Positions 28,522-41,839 of a stretch of DNA of 64,000 bases are shown in pieces. The notes below the pieces were generated by a model. The model did not search any database, had not been told where the DNA came from, and saw only the letters and a program-made list of their open reading frames with translations. How positions within the stretch are numbered: the stretch's first letter is position 1; every line of letters starts with the position of its first letter. The stretch is from Valencia hispanica (Eukaryota > Chordata > Actinopteri > Cyprinodontiformes > Valenciidae), in contig OY747704.1 in the NCBI GenBank assembly GCA_963556495.2, forward strand, positions 39,143,001 through 39,207,000. Reading direction: 5' to 3'. The translations under genes and the position numbers were made by a program.

Positions 28522-29565
28522 CACTATATTACCAGATGTCTTTGCTCATCTGCCTTTACAGACAGATGAACTTGAGTGACATCCCATTCTAAGGGAAATG
28601 TCCTTTCCAGTGGGCTTCATTTGATGTTGGCCCATCTTTTGCAGCTGTAAAAGCTTCAGCTTTAATGGGAAGACTTTCCAAAAATTTTAGATATGTGTTC
28701 ATGGACATTTTGAAGATTTATGATGTCAGACAACTAAAGTTGGAGGATTAGACCTGCTTCTGAATCTCCGTTCTAGTTGTTCTTTGTGTTGAGGTCAGTA
28801 CTTTGGAAACCAGTCAAGAAATTTGACACAAATTTCACTTGGCAGTGTGTTTATGGAACTTTCTTTGGGGACTGGTGAATTGTTCCAAAGTTGAAAGGAT
28901 GGCATTTTCAAAAAATGTATTGATATGCTGAAGCATTCAGAGTTCCTTTCAACTAATTGGCGTCTAACTCCTGAAAAACTGCAGACCATAATCTCCCTTC
29001 ACCAAACTTTACATTTGACATAGTCCTGTCAGGCAAGTACAGTTCTCTTGTTAACAACCAAATCCACACAAATCCATTGATTTCCAAATCTAATTTATAA
29101 AGCACATTTAAAAACAAAGAGTTTGCCCAAAGGGCTGTACAAAAATAAAAAGATAAAAGAAGACAAATAAAAGAAGTAAAAAGCCATAAAACAACTATTA
29201 AAAACAGTCAGACAAAAAAACATGATTCGTCGCTCCAGAGAACACGTCTACACTTAAAGGTCCAGTAGCGGGCTGGTGGCATGCTTTATACCATCTGATG
29301 CTTTGCATTGCCCCGGTTGATGTAAGGCTTGGGTGTAGCTGGTTGGTCAGGAAACCCATTACACGAAGCTCTATACACACTGTTCTCAAGCCAATCTGAT
29401 GATCCCTTGAAGATTGGAGGTGTGTAGGTATTGACCATTCAGAAAGGTAAATATTTCTTATACACATGTTGACTCAGAAATCATTGGAGCACTAAAATTC
29501 AATGAATGGAGTGTCTACATACTTTTGGATGAGTGAGCGAATACTTTTGGAAACAAGGTATATAT
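28522..29565 (-). mobile_element. Tc1-like transposon with a nested repeat
   Basis: Left end: tatgcactatattaccagatgtctttgctcat in degenerate form. Right end: gagtgagcgaatacttttgg followed by a degenerate terminus. Both ends carry the 'agtattcgctca' motif of a well-known fish Tc1-like family. Reverse-strand coding remnants are visible, including the first-Asp neighbourhood at about 29220-29250, where the usual WSDE has decayed. A foreign block of about 130 bp (29085-29215, 'ttataaagcacatttaaaaa...') interrupts it and looks like a LINE/SINE tail in reverse orientation. Confidence 0.7.
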
Positions 29566-29799
29566 GGTATATGTTTCCTATCCTGATGCTCAGTTTGAAT
29601 TTCACCCAAGTTGTCTTCACGAAGTCTTGGTGCGCATGTGCATTGAGTTTGTGCCATGTGATTCACTTTGAGTTAACAAGCAATGAATTATGCAGTTGCT
29701 TAAGCCTGTCGCACACGAGAGCAATCTGCTGAGCTAAAAGTCATTGAAGGCCGTTTGCTCAGCAGATAGCTCGCTGTGTGCGGCTAATTCTTGGTGAGT

Positions 29800-30605
29800 T
29801 TTCTGCGTTGAGGTGAAAATAAAACAGGTTTGATATTTTTCGCCTCGCGTTCTTCTTTACGCTGAAGATAGTTCTTAATAACTTTGGCTGTATGTTTGGG
29901 GTCATCGTCCTGCTCCAGAAGAAATTTGGGGCCAATCATATGCCTCCTTGATGGTATTGCATGATGGATGAATTTCTCTCTGTATTTGTCAGTATTGAGA
30001 ACACCATTAATCCTGACCAAATCTCCAACCGATTTGCAGAAATGCAGCCTCAAACATTCACTGTTGCCTGCAGACACACATACCGCTCTCCAGCTCTTTG
30101 ACAAACAAACTGCCTTCTACTATGGCCAAATATTTCATATTTTGACTCATCAGTCCAGAGCACCTGCTGCCATTTTTCTGCACCTCAGTTCCTATGTTTT
30201 CGTACATACTTGAGTCGCTTGGCCTTGTTTCCACATTAGAGGTATGGCTTTTTGAAGACCACTTCTGGCCAGACTTCTTCGAACATTAGGCGGGTGTACC
30301 TGGGTCCCACTGGTTTCTACCAGTTCTGAGCTGATAGTACTACTGGACATCTTCCGATTTCGAAGGGTAATGTGTCTTTCATCTGTTGCACTAAGTTTCC
30401 TTGGCCGACCATTGTGTCTACGATCCTCAACATTGCCCGTTTCTTTGTGCTTGTTCAAAAGAGTTTGAACAGCACATATAGAAACCCCAGTCTGTTTTGA
30501 AATATTTTTCTCTTTGAGAGACCTTGGTGATGCAGTATAACTACATTGTATCTTGTTGCTGTGCTCCATCTTGCCATGACATGAAACTATCTTCCACAAC
30601 CTCAC
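29800..30605 (-). pseudogene. Tc1-like transposase fragment
   Basis: On the minus strand, 30605-30192 reads a Tc1 N-terminal region: a helix-turn-helix with SLKEKNISKQTGVSICAVQT, followed by GRPRKLS and the second DNA-binding half. Further on, 30104-29784 contains EQDDDPKHTAKVIKNYL, the second catalytic Asp. The reading then loses similarity at about 29800, before the SPDLNPIE region, so the C-terminus and catalytic Glu are missing. The two open pieces are in different frames. Confidence 0.75.
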
Positions 30606-30739
30606 CTTGGTAGCAGAGTTTGACTGTTCCTCACCCAGTTTTAAGCCTTCTACAGAGCTGTTTTTGTTTAAGTTTATGCCTGTGTTTCAACCTACGTGTG
30701 ACATTGATAGTAGCAGCTGTTTGGTATAATTGGTTGATC

Positions 30740-30983
30740 ATACACCTGACTATAATCCAACAAAATCTCTGACTGAAGTGTACCTAAACAGAATTGATGC
30801 TGGTGTTAGGGCTAAATGTATTATCATCAAATATTGTTTTGATTCAGGTTTTTCTTTTGTTTGCTCACTTAGGATTTTGTAAGTTGATAAAAATAAACAA
30901 TCATTATTTATGTTTCTGAAAGCATTCTTTTTTTTACAGCATTTCTTCCACCCCTGCCTACAACTTTTGCACAGCTTAGTACC
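30740..30983 (+). mobile_element. Tc1-like 3' end in opposite orientation
   Basis: The + strand here reads a Tc1 transposase C-terminus (RIDAGVRAKCIIIKY) and ends in a terminus-like ctacaacttttgcacagc. It therefore points away from the minus-strand transposase fragment directly to its left. Together they form a composite element of about 1.2 kb whose left terminus is missing. Confidence 0.5.
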
Positions 30984-33805
30984 TGCAGCTGTAAATAATC
31001 CATTCTCGTATCCTTATCTTTAAATAAGAGAAACATATTAGCATAAATACAGTGGTGTAGTGGTTTCCTGTAGGTCAACTCTAAACCATGCTAAACTAAC
31101 AGCTCTGCTGCTCAGCCTCTGTCAGAGAGTACACAAAATTCTGTGGATCCTAACTCTGTTTAGCTGCTTCCTCAGCATTTGGACAAACAGCTCCTCATCC
31201 ATCTTAAGCCCTCTATGATCTTCCATACACATTCAAACAGCAATTTCCATGAACAGAAATCTGACAGGCATAAAAATACATGGAACCAAAGGTTTTGCAA
31301 ACAATTACTAATTAATCAATACAGGCTTTTTATTATGCATGCATAAAATCAACAACAAGCACAGAAAAAACTGAAATATTTAATGATTTTACATTGAAGT
31401 CTTAGCTGAGTAGGACTTTTATAAGTAATGATCTTCAATCTTTCTATAATAGGGGGGCTATCACTTTATAAAAATATTTAGCTTCTATCAGGAGGCCTAA
31501 AACAGCTATTTTCAAACTTATTCCAGGTCACTGTGTTTCCATATTGAGAAATTGAAATATTCCCAGAAGCGTGGTTCGACTCTAAATGTTTAATGCTTGG
31601 TAGAGAGAAACTCTGCACTTCCCAGAGTCATTACTTCCATGGGCCCTTCTTCCCATTCCTGCTCTACTTCACTTACTGTAACCGTGGAGGGATAATATTA
31701 CACCATGAGCTGGCAGCATCCCCTCTCTCTCTCTCCTCCCAGGATTTGTTCTCGCGTGGCTGAGATGGTACCATGAGATCATGGCTCAGCTGTCTTGGCA
31801 GGCTGTGAAGGGAACTAGATGGACTGACTGGGGGTGTTGGATGTCTCTAACCTAAGTACAGGGTTTGTGTCACTCCTCAGAGAGATTTGCTACACCCTTT
31901 TTGCTGCTGTCTTTTGCTCACGGTGAGCTCAGTCCTTAGTGGTAATGCTGCACTGCATGCAACTTTAAAAAGGTTCTTGGAGTCATGCTACAGGGAATTT
32001 CTCATTGCTATGGCCACCAAGGTGAATCCATGTCAACAATATGTACACAACCCCTATTTGTCAAGAGTCACTGTTAATGTGTCAGCATGACTTCACTGAG
32101 GTACTTTGGAGTTTTATGGTTTTAGTTTGACTGAGGTCAATTTTGAAGCAAACATATGTGCACACACCTGGGCTTCCTGCATGACCACACTGCATGATGA
32201 GATCGCATAATCCAGGCTTCTCAGTTCACGAGTGATGATCATGGTTGTCTTTGTGTAGAACCTATAATCAAAGAGTGCCAAACATGTGTTTGGAAGCCAA
32301 GGAGAGGGCAACCAGTTAAGAAACACATGCACACACAGATTTCAGCCACACTCAACAGATTCACTGTGTCCTTTTGAGTGGATAGAGTGACATGTAAGTG
32401 GCAGGTCATTGGATATGAGGTCATGACACCACCATAACTGTAGTTAGTACAAAACAGCTATTTTTAGTTTCTGAAAATATGCTGAGTTTACTATATGAAT
32501 CTCAAAAATAATGGGGTAGAAATCAATTAAATTTAAGGGGCAATTGTTCAATTCAAGGGGCAATTTTTGCTCACATTTCTCCCCAAAACATCTAGACTTT
32601 TGTGGAAATATTCTGTAAACTGATGATGCAAAAGCTAAATGTCACACTATGGAAAAAACTAACACTGTATGTTAAAAAAAGAACATCAGTGTTGTTCACT
32701 TGGCGGTGACATCTGGTGACTTGTGGCACCCATTCTGAAAGGTCACTTTGTTTTTAGTCTTTTAGCATTTCTAATATGATTACAATATAATATAATTAGA
32801 TATTTATAGAGACAATTACTGAGTAAATCTCCAACTGACCAAACCAAAGCTGAGCTTTTGGTTTTATTTTGATGTAACTTGTGTTACTAACTAATGAGGA
32901 AACAGCTTAATGGAGCCAACACCTCAAATGAATACCTCTACATTTCTTCAATTCCACTAAAGAAACTGGCATTCGATGAATGTAAGAATGTACCCTATTT
33001 TTAACGCATGTCTTCTCCCTTTATCTTTTGTCTGTTTCTGAATTCTCCTCATGTTTTCAGGTTTATTCTCTCTGCCTGTCTGGCTGAGGTGGGGGGAATG
33101 CTAAGTGGTTTGCTAAATATGGGGAGCAGACTGTGACCTCGATGGCGCTAACACATTACTGACATTGCTCAGCTTATCCTCCCAGAAGCACATGTACTCT
33201 GTAAGCCATGCCAGGAATTCTGTCTCATAACATGCAGTCCCCAAGTAGAGCAGCACTCCGGAAGGCATGGCCACAGAACCCCAGGCTGGAAGAGAAGGAG
33301 GAGGAGGAGGAGGAAAGATGGGCTAAAACTGCTGTCTGAAAATAGACTTTCTGATATCTTAATAAAATGTGGGGGAGTTGCAACTTGTTTGCTCACAAAA
33401 TGCAAGACTATCTGCTGTCATGGCATGCAGATGTAAAAGGCAGACATGTAAATATTGCTGAATCAAGGAAAGATTGATTATTGTAACATAGCAGGGAGTG
33501 TTTAAATTCCAGATTCCATTGCAGTGATTGTCGCAGACTATTTCAGGATAATAAAAAAAAAATAGTTGTGACGTGGCAACACTCACTCTTAGTCATAGTG
33601 ATTGTCTGATTCAAGGACAAGTTTCCAGTAAATATGAGGAATATTGAAGGATATTTAGCTAATAAAAATCTATGCAAATTCAGTGTTCCTGGGTCAGTTT
33701 GCTGTGGACCATACAGTAGAAGAGAGAGATTAGAGACAACATTCATACTGTATAAGGGCGCAATGATCTTTCTATTTTTAGTGCACCTAATATTCCATGC
33801 AAAGT
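30984..33805. other. Intergenic sequence
   Basis: I found no gene, structured RNA or clear transposon in this 2.8 kb. A GGA-rich tract lies near 33295-33325. A short direct repeat (aaggggcaatt twice) lies near 32535-32565. Confidence 0.5.
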
Positions 33806-33809
33806 AAGA

Positions 33810-34775
33810 GTACCCTTCAAACCTTTTAACATTTGGTCATGGTACAAGCATACATTTTAAAGTTTTTTTTCTTGCAACAACCAACACAAAATACTGCATA
33901 GTTGCAAAGCAGCAAAAAAAAGGGTATCAATTTTTTATTACAAAAAAAAAATCTAAAACTTTGTGTCATGAATTTCATCTGTCATGAATTTGTATTCAAT
34001 CTTTGACTCGATTAATTAAATAAGGTTATACAAAAAATGTAAAGGAAGGTTAGACATCCCAAGTTTAAACATTCCATGGGGCATTCTATCATTCAATCTA
34101 TCATCTAAAAATAGAAAGAGGATGGTGCAACTTCAAACTTGCCAAAACACGACAGACCACCTAAACTGACAAGGAGTGGATCAATCTGAGAAGTAGCTAG
34201 GATAACCATATTAACTCTGAAGGAGCTGCATAGATGCACAGGTCAGGTAAATAATCTGTTGATATGACAACTATTTGTTGTGCACAAATGTGGCCTCTAA
34301 GGAAGATTCACAAAGAAAGCCGTAAGAAGTCCCATTTGCAGGTTGGCACAAACTATCTTGGGGACACAGCAAACACGTGGACAAAGGTGGAGTAGCTAAA
34401 TGAGACCAAAATGGGACTTTTGGGCTTATGTGCAAAATGCAATGTGTGGCTGAGAACTAACGCTACACAGTAGTGGCAGCATCATTCTGTGTTGATGCTT
34501 TTTTCAGCAGGGACAGGGAAGCTTTTCAAAGCTGACACAAAGATGGATGGAGCTGAATACTGGGCAATCCTGAGAAAACCTGAGAAAGTATTTTTGGATT
34601 TAGACATGCAAAGCTTGTGAAGACATAGACTACCCCAAATCCCAATTAAATACATTGAAACTTGAGGTTGTAGTGTGACAGTGGAGGAAAATAAGCAGGT
34701 ATGTTTAACTTTGTTTAACTTGTGACAAAAGTGAAAAGTTTATGATGTATTGATACTTTTGCAAAGCATTGTGTT
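33810..34775 (+). mobile_element. Internally deleted Tc1-like transposon
   Basis: The left part (acccttcaaaccttttaac) and the right end (gatacttttgcaaagcattg) are the diverged termini of the same 'ttgcaaaagtat' family as at 24.95 kb, here in + orientation. The body retains transposase blocks: 'gacagaccacctaaactgac', 'gagaccaaaatgggacttttggg' and 'gtggcagcatcat'. The reading jumps near 34580 from about the middle of the gene to its last segment, removing the second Asp and the Glu. Confidence 0.7.
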
Positions 34776-35771
34776 AATTAGAAGAGTCTGGTAAGTCTAA
34801 GGAAACAACCATCTTTTTTACCCGGTGAAAGATGGAAATAGAAGAGATGGAGCAAACAGAGGAGGATCCCAAAGGCGTGTTTGCTTCTGCCATGTCGTCA
34901 CTCACTTACAGTTCAGGGCTATTAGAGGAATGATGACGCAGCAGTTCACAATGACAGGCTCACTCTTATGCACAAACAACTAGACTGATGAAGTTTGTGA
35001 GCTAGAGTTTAAGCAAGTGACCAATGACTGATAACAAATAACTCCTACACTGTGCACAGACAAACATAAAAGCATGTGAGGGGTCGCTCACCTCATAGGA
35101 AACTCAAAGACTGAAATGTGAAACTTAAAACAACATGTTGTCAGTTTTGTCTGCATGTGACTTGACATGTTTTTTGGAGTTCAGAACTTGCTCCTTGAAC
35201 CACTTGAGTGTTGTGTAATGACTTTAGAGCTGGACTGCTTGACCATAGTCTTATCTAATGGTGCCTCAATCATAACAACAACCTGAGAGATCTAAACAGA
35301 CAGTGTGTTCACACACTTTGACTTCAGTGGCAGCAACAAAGAAGAACAGTGAGATTCTGTGGAGCTGAGGAAAACACAGCATGCATGCTTGTTGTTATGC
35401 AGAAAGAGAACAATGAAGAAAAATACTGAAACCAGTCCAGGCTGAAGGATCTTTATTGGGAATAAAAACATTTGCAGGGGTTGTTTCCTGCAGCTTTACA
35501 CGCCACATTTCAAGTTGAAATCCCTCCGCAGGATGACTTGAAAACACAATCACAATTTTGCAAAGGATAAATTTATGTTTTCAAGGACTTTTCAAGGGAG
35601 TGATGCAATTGCCCCTCTTCCTTACACAATTTCTTTCATAGCAACATACCATAGTTCACCCAGTAACACACAAAGGGTGCATAGCAACAGTGTTCCCCTC
35701 TCTCCCCCCTCCTTTTCCTCACATGCTCCTGTCTGTGCACCTCTGCCTTTAAGCAATTATGAAACAGATAC

Positions 35772-36166
35772 CTTTACATATAAACAAGTCGCGTCTTTGT
35801 GTGGGTACGCTGTCATTGATGAAAAACAAAAATAAGCTTTTTGTTTTGCCAGTGTCACTTAATCTGTTGGTGATGGTGGGGCCGGTAAAAAGGGAAAACA
35901 GGAAGAAAACAGGGGGAAGGGGGTTGTGCTTTGGAAGCAGCCAATCAGAGGGCTGGATTTTTCTGAGATGAGCGTAAACATGAGATGTTGCTGTTGGTAA
36001 CAGAAATGTGATTGGTCAGGTGGTCTTGCTCAATGTGATAGGTCTCTATATGTGTGGGTATTTTGATCACTGTTTTGAATGTGTGTCTGATGTTATGTTC
36101 TTAAATAACTTTGTTATCGTTCTTCCTTCTGTTTATACTTACAAAGGGCGACTTTACATATAAACA
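35772..36166. promoter_or_regulatory. Candidate regulatory block with paired 15-mers and CCAAT boxes
   Basis: An exact 15-mer, ctttacatataaaca, containing a forkhead-type TAAACA, occurs at 35772-35786 and 36152-36166. Between them lie a CCAAT box (35941-35945), an inverted CCAAT (attgg, 36011-36015) and G-rich tracts. The arrangement looks regulatory but nothing shows that it acts. Confidence 0.25.
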
Positions 36167-37089
36167 GCTGAGGCCATTCCATTGTTAGATGTACTCAAGG
36201 TGTTTTGCACCTCATTCGGATTACTGTAACACTGCTGTACTTTGTTCTCCTATATTTGTTGATCTGCAACGAAAAGGCCATGCTATGTTATCAGGGCTGC
36301 GCAAGTAAATACACAGACAAACAGCAAGTGGGTCTTGCTGTAAAATAACTGGGGGAGGGGTAAATTACATCAGACTGTGAGGACAGGTTGACAACACTAT
36401 TGCATGATGCATCAACACCTGCTTTTCTACCTTGACGTATGCTTTCTTTTTAACTTTTGCAGACATTTTAGTTATCCAGATGGCACGTTTTTAATATCAT
36501 GTGATGCACTGGTCAGGCTTTTGCTAGCCAATAAGGATTCTTGTTTTTATTTTAGGTTTGACCTGCATATTTCGGGTTATAAATGATGACATTTGTTTTC
36601 CCCCGTGTACAGTAACATATAAATGAGAATGAAATGTGCTGCAGGTTCTTTGATAGGGGAAGTTGTTTAATGCAACAAATAAGATGGAAGTATGTTTCTC
36701 ATTTTTATTATTTGATTTCTCTTTTAAAAGTGCATCACAGTACGTGTTGCTGGTTGATTTGCTCAAAGACTGAAAATGGTTGGAGTCCTTAGTTCGGATA
36801 CATTTATTTAATAGGAAAAATGAATAGTAGTTTTCAACAGAAAATCAGAGCAGATCAAGTGAAAACTGGCTGATTGCGAGCTTTAGCGGATTGATTTGAA
36901 CATTTCAACCATATACGTTTTCGTGTGTTCTCCCACATTTCAACTCGTTTTGCACCAATTCGATGATGCAAACTATCGGAAACCTGTCCAAATATCCTCA
37001 AAGTCAAGAGACAAACAATGCAATGACAGAAGTCAGCCTCCATCTGCCCTTCTCTCTCACACACAGAAACACACAAAGTCACACTATTT

Positions 37090-37260
37090 ACCTCAGAGTC
37101 AGACGGAGTTCATAGTGCAGCCGGCACATGTGACATTTGTTTACAACCGCTTCCTTCCTGAAAGGCGTGGGTTCACATGAGCGGCATTCCAGTTTGCTTT
37201 GGAAACAGGGAACCTGCGGCAGCCAATGGGAGGGCACGGATTAAGACATGTGCCTTTGTG
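37090..37260. promoter_or_regulatory. Candidate enhancer-like block
   Basis: A GC-richer stretch in AT-rich surroundings with several potential factor sites: cacatgtg (E-box), tgtttac (forkhead), cttccttcctgaaagg (ETS/STAT-like) and gccaatggg (CCAAT at 37223-37227). Confidence 0.2.
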
Positions 37261-38779
37261 AGTCTGAATTAATCAAGTCATCTCATCCTATCTGGCAGCA
37301 TGTTGACAGGGGAGAGATTTTTTTAATCAGCTCACTCAAGGAAGAAAAAACCCCCACCAACACCAAAGCAATAACAGTGGGATCAGCCGAACACAGCACT
37401 AAGCCAATTAAAAAACCCCAACTAAAATATTGTAATCAGTGCATGTGTATCTTTGTGATACTGCTTTATGATGTTTCTCTCCTGATTGTGATTATATTAT
37501 TACTAGCTTCACAAAAAAAAAAATTGTTTGTGCACATGCAGCAGTGTGCATATAGCGTGTGTCGTACAGCGTGTGTCGTACACCTGGTATTGTTTTGACA
37601 GAGGTTGATTACTGAGTCTGGCACCTGTTTACCATCAGGATCTTTTTGTCTTCCTGTTAACACTAACTTTATTACACTGAACACACAAAAAAACAGAAGC
37701 TCTGCTATCTACCTGCTTATTAAATATTGCAACCTCACGTGCATAACCACATACACAAAATACAAAGCACATACTATGTCTAATGAAATCAAAGACGCAA
37801 CATTTCTCATGCATGTCACTTTATCGTTAGTTCTAAATACTTATTTGAACTGCATACAAACTTTATTTTCTCAAATATAAACACACATGTAAACCGTTTG
37901 CTAACTAACATTATATTTACAAATTTACATTAGAGCTGTTACGATGACAAAGACTAAATTGCGGTTTGTATTTTTGTGCATGCTTTCTTTGTGTGTGAGT
38001 ATGTGTTTGTGTGTGTAAGTGAAAACGGATCTGCAGTCAGAGCCATGTGTTACCTGCCACACAGGATGCAGCTGCACGAAGTAAACAATAGATGCTCAGT
38101 AGAGTATTACTTTACATGTGAGAGTATGCATCTTTATGCAAGTGTCCCTTTTGCCAGCTACCCCCCCCCCCCCAAACCAGAGCCTCTTTGTCAGTTTCCT
38201 TTGTCTTAAATCCAGCAACTCTTCTGCTCAATGTGCCTTTAGGGAAGAGAAGAGGTAATCTATTCAGTAATCCAGAGTCTTAGCTTTTTTTTTATCTAAG
38301 GGTAATGCTGCAAAGCTTGTCAGAGCAATTATATTTGCCTATCAGTAAAAAAACAGAGATCAAGAATATGAGAGTTAATTTACCCAAAGCAAAAAATAAT
38401 CCTTGTGCTTTTACCAAAAGGGGAAACCATTAATGAGCAGCCTTCTGGGTATCTGGTGTCTAAAATAAAGCCACTTTAGAAGAGTGAAGGGTACCTGACA
38501 TGCAGGAGCGACTATATCAAATTCCATCTGCTTAACTATTACTTTAGAAAAAAGGCATAAAAAAAGAGAAGAAAAAATAAACCATTTGCACGTGAATCAA
38601 ACCAAAAAAGTATTTTTTGCTAAAATGAATTTGTTAGTCACTTATTTGTTTTCTTTTCGAGCAGATGGTAAATCAGACTGGCAAGGAAACAGGCAAAGAG
38701 CACAGAGTGAGGGATAGAGTGAGGGATGGAATCCTCCACTCTATCAGTTGCCAACAGCGAGTCTTACTAAAAGTGCTCA

Positions 38780-39390
38780 CACCTCCCGAACTTTTCTTCA
38801 TCTGTCATGTTGCATACACAAACATTAATGTAGTTTATCGGGACCTTCCAACACAAAGTAGTGCATAGTTGTAATGTTATAGGAAAAGGTGTTTGTTTTT
38901 TTTATAACTTGCAAATAAAAATAAAAAAGGCATACAGTTATAGTCTGCACCTCTTACTTCTTACTTTCTTATTCTTATTTATTTCACATAAAACTTGATA
39001 AAAAAGCTTATCCAATGCACAATGCTACCACCATCATGTTTCACCATGGGGATAGTGCGCAGGGTGATGTGTAGTGTTACTTTTCCTTCACACGTAGCAT
39101 TTCCCATGTTGCATTCAACTGAAAAGAACACCTAATTGCAACTTTAGGCTGGTATCTTCTGATGGGAATTTACGCACTTTGGATTTCATTTAGGGGTAAA
39201 AGTAAAGGGTGGGGAATACAAATGCATGCCACAATTAATACTTTCAAGAATAAATAAACTACATCTATAACCAGTTATTGTTCCCTTATGTATATAATTT
39301 TGCATTAGTTGCATTGGATGCTCATATAAAACTCATGAAAAAGCTCTAAAGGTATGAATGCTTTTGAAATACTTTGTACCTATAGACGTC
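38780..39390 (-). mobile_element. Decayed Tc1-like transposon fragment
   Basis: The internal block 'caatgctaccaccatcatgtttcaccatggggatagtg' (broken here for length) is the reverse complement of the Tc1 VKHGGGSIML region. The right side (gctctaaaggtatgaatgcttttgaaatactttgtacc) resembles the family terminus. No open transposase frame remains. Confidence 0.6.
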
Positions 39391-40424
39391 TATGTGTGCT
39401 CACAGATATGAACTAAACCATAGTAAGTCTGTTTGCACGTCTGTAAGTTTGTGTCAGTTTCTATGATTTTCTTTGGCTGTTTGTGTAAATAAACCTGCCC
39501 TTTGTGCACATATCTGGATCAATGCAAGGAGGTGGAATTAGGAAGTACCTCATTTGCAGTTCATCCCTATCTAATGATCTTTTCTCGAACACAGTGGAAG
39601 CCACTGTGTACAGTGTGGGTTTGGGCAACATTATGCAGATGTACTGTCCATCGGGGGGCTGAGTGTAGGCAAGTTTTATTCACAAGAAGCAAAGAAAGGC
39701 AACACAGTGACGTCTGATTTAGAAACTCATAAAAACAGACACTGTTGCCATTGTGTGTAAAGTACAAAATCAAGCAATTGACGTCCTCTGACCCTGTATA
39801 AAGGTCCGCATGAAAAATATACCAGGATATTTTTTAAAACCTGTAATTTGCTACTATTCCATGTTTAAATTTGCAGTTGTACATCCTTCTCTGCATGCTT
39901 ATATTTTCCTGTCATTCTTACCCTACAAGTTGGGTCAAAATATTTGCTTGTGTCCATGTACAGTGTCTAGTACAGAGTATTCATGCTATACCACTGCTTG
40001 TCTTTCCAAACCCCCACCCCCCGAGTCGCCTCTCATTCAAATCCACTCGTCTTTGTTGGAACAGGTTCAGAAGCAGTGAATGTCTCCTCAAACAGACACA
40101 TGCAAACACACACATGAATGCACGCACGCACAAGTCCCCCAAGGGCTTTTTTCTCCCTTTTGATCTGGATCTTACTCAACTATACACAGTGCAGCAGGTG
40201 TGAGGCAGCAGTCAGGTGTGTGTGCCTATGTGTGATTAGCCATATGGCACCCTTCTAGTTGCAAACTACACTCCTAACCCTCCTCATTCATCCACTTGAG
40301 TGAATCTGTCTACAAATAAACACAAGCTTGCTTTCGTATTGTCTCCCAACCAGCTGTAGCGTGCAGAAAACTGAAGAATGCATGTCCAAGAACAAATCAG
40401 CACAAACACTGGGCTGATTCTCCA
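39391..40424. other. Intergenic sequence
   Basis: No gene or repeat recognised. Confidence 0.45.
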
Positions 40425-40545
40425 CCAATCAGCCGGCTTGAATGTGAAAGTAGTAAGCATCTGAGCCAATCCAGGGTTCAGTCAGGAATAGCCAATGGCA
40501 CAGAGAGACAGACACCCAAGCAGTTGGAGATAGAGTTAAACCAAT
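40425..40545 (+). promoter_or_regulatory. Cluster of four CCAAT boxes
   Basis: CCAAT occurs at 40425-40429, 40466-40470, 40492-40496 and 40541-40545, all in the same orientation, in contexts (ccaatcagc, ccaatcaga) close to the NF-Y consensus. No gene follows within several kilobases that I can identify. Confidence 0.3.
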
Positions 40546-41810
40546 CAGAAGCTGAATTTGAATCCACTGATGTGTTGTTTTTGAACTTTTTCTTTATGGT
40601 TAATCATGCAATATCTTAATGCCCTTGCTCAATAATCCTAACTTTGGATCTGTTACCACATAGAGCAATCCCAGTTTATGGAAGGTTTATGCACAAGAAA
40701 GAAAATCCTGCTGTTTCTTTGAGGATGAACCTGAAAACAGACATCGGTCTGTGGCAGATGTTGCAAGATGATGAAATTACACAACAAATCGGTGCAAACA
40801 ATGATTACGACTGTTTCTGTTTTGAAAAAAAACTTTTTTGCATCTTACTTCTGTTTTGGGTGGATACATGTATGCGTGTGCGTCTTTGTGTGTGTGTGTT
40901 TCTATAAGTGTGTCACTGGGTATGCCCCCTGTCACCCCAAACCCCCTTTTTCATGGACAATAAATGGGAGAGGCATAACATCGACACACGTGCTGACAAC
41001 TGTTGCTGAGACATAAAAGCGAACATAAAAACACTTTACAGACTGTGACACCCACCCTCCTCCTCCTGATATTCATGGCACACTTCAAAATCATGAGCCA
41101 GATACAGAAACACACACAGCACTGTCCTGGCTCCATTGTTCTTGGTGAATGAGTGGAGGGGTGAGTGTGTGTGGGGACAGCTGGCTCTCTGGCTCCATTA
41201 GCAGCAGCTGTCCCAGCCTTGGGCCCTCAGGGTGGAACTGTGCAGATTAGAGGGTGTGTGTGGGCCAGTCAGTGGCCTTACACTGAATGAATGGGGGCCT
41301 CTCTTCATTCATTGTCCTACCTCCTGGGCCTACTTTGTCTCCATATATCTTCATCTAAAAACAAGAGGAAAGAAACAACACTTTTCTAAAATGAAAACAT
41401 TATCAGAGGCGAAACATATAGATGATAAGTATAAGTAATCAGTACAAATCATCTGAAGGGCTGGACTGCAGGATGGAGACAGTGGCAGACAGAGTTATGG
41501 GTGCAAAGTGGGGGCTGGCCTGAGCCGCTTAGTGACAACTGTTAGTTTTGCCAGGATATTTGAGCCCGGCCCTTTCAAGAACACTGAACTGCTATTAAGA
41601 GTTGAAAGAACAACTTTTTCTGCAGTGTCGTACAGTGGGGAAATTGTTTTCTTCAGTAATTCTATTTTTTATGGACCCACTTACATGAAGTGTACACAAT
41701 GCATAGGTCACAACACAAGTAATCCATGCATAGAAAGACATTACAACAAATTACATTAAAGTTATGGTTAGTAAATTTGAAAGACAAAGTATTAATGCTT
41801 GATCTCATCA
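40546..41810. other. Intergenic sequence
   Basis: Includes TG-rich runs near 40870-40910 and 41160-41200. No gene or clear transposon recognised. Confidence 0.45.
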
Positions 41811-41839
41811 GTGATGACATGTTTAGCCACATGCTATCA

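Larger units (their letters stand above)
34776..38775. other. Intergenic sequence, parts with regulatory character
   Basis: No gene or recognisable transposon is seen in this 4 kb, which makes it one of the longer transposon-poor stretches of the gene-free half. It contains the CCAAT-bearing blocks listed separately, a C run at 38161-38174 and a tandem 'agcgtgtgtcgtac' duplication near 37553-37580. Confidence 0.4.
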
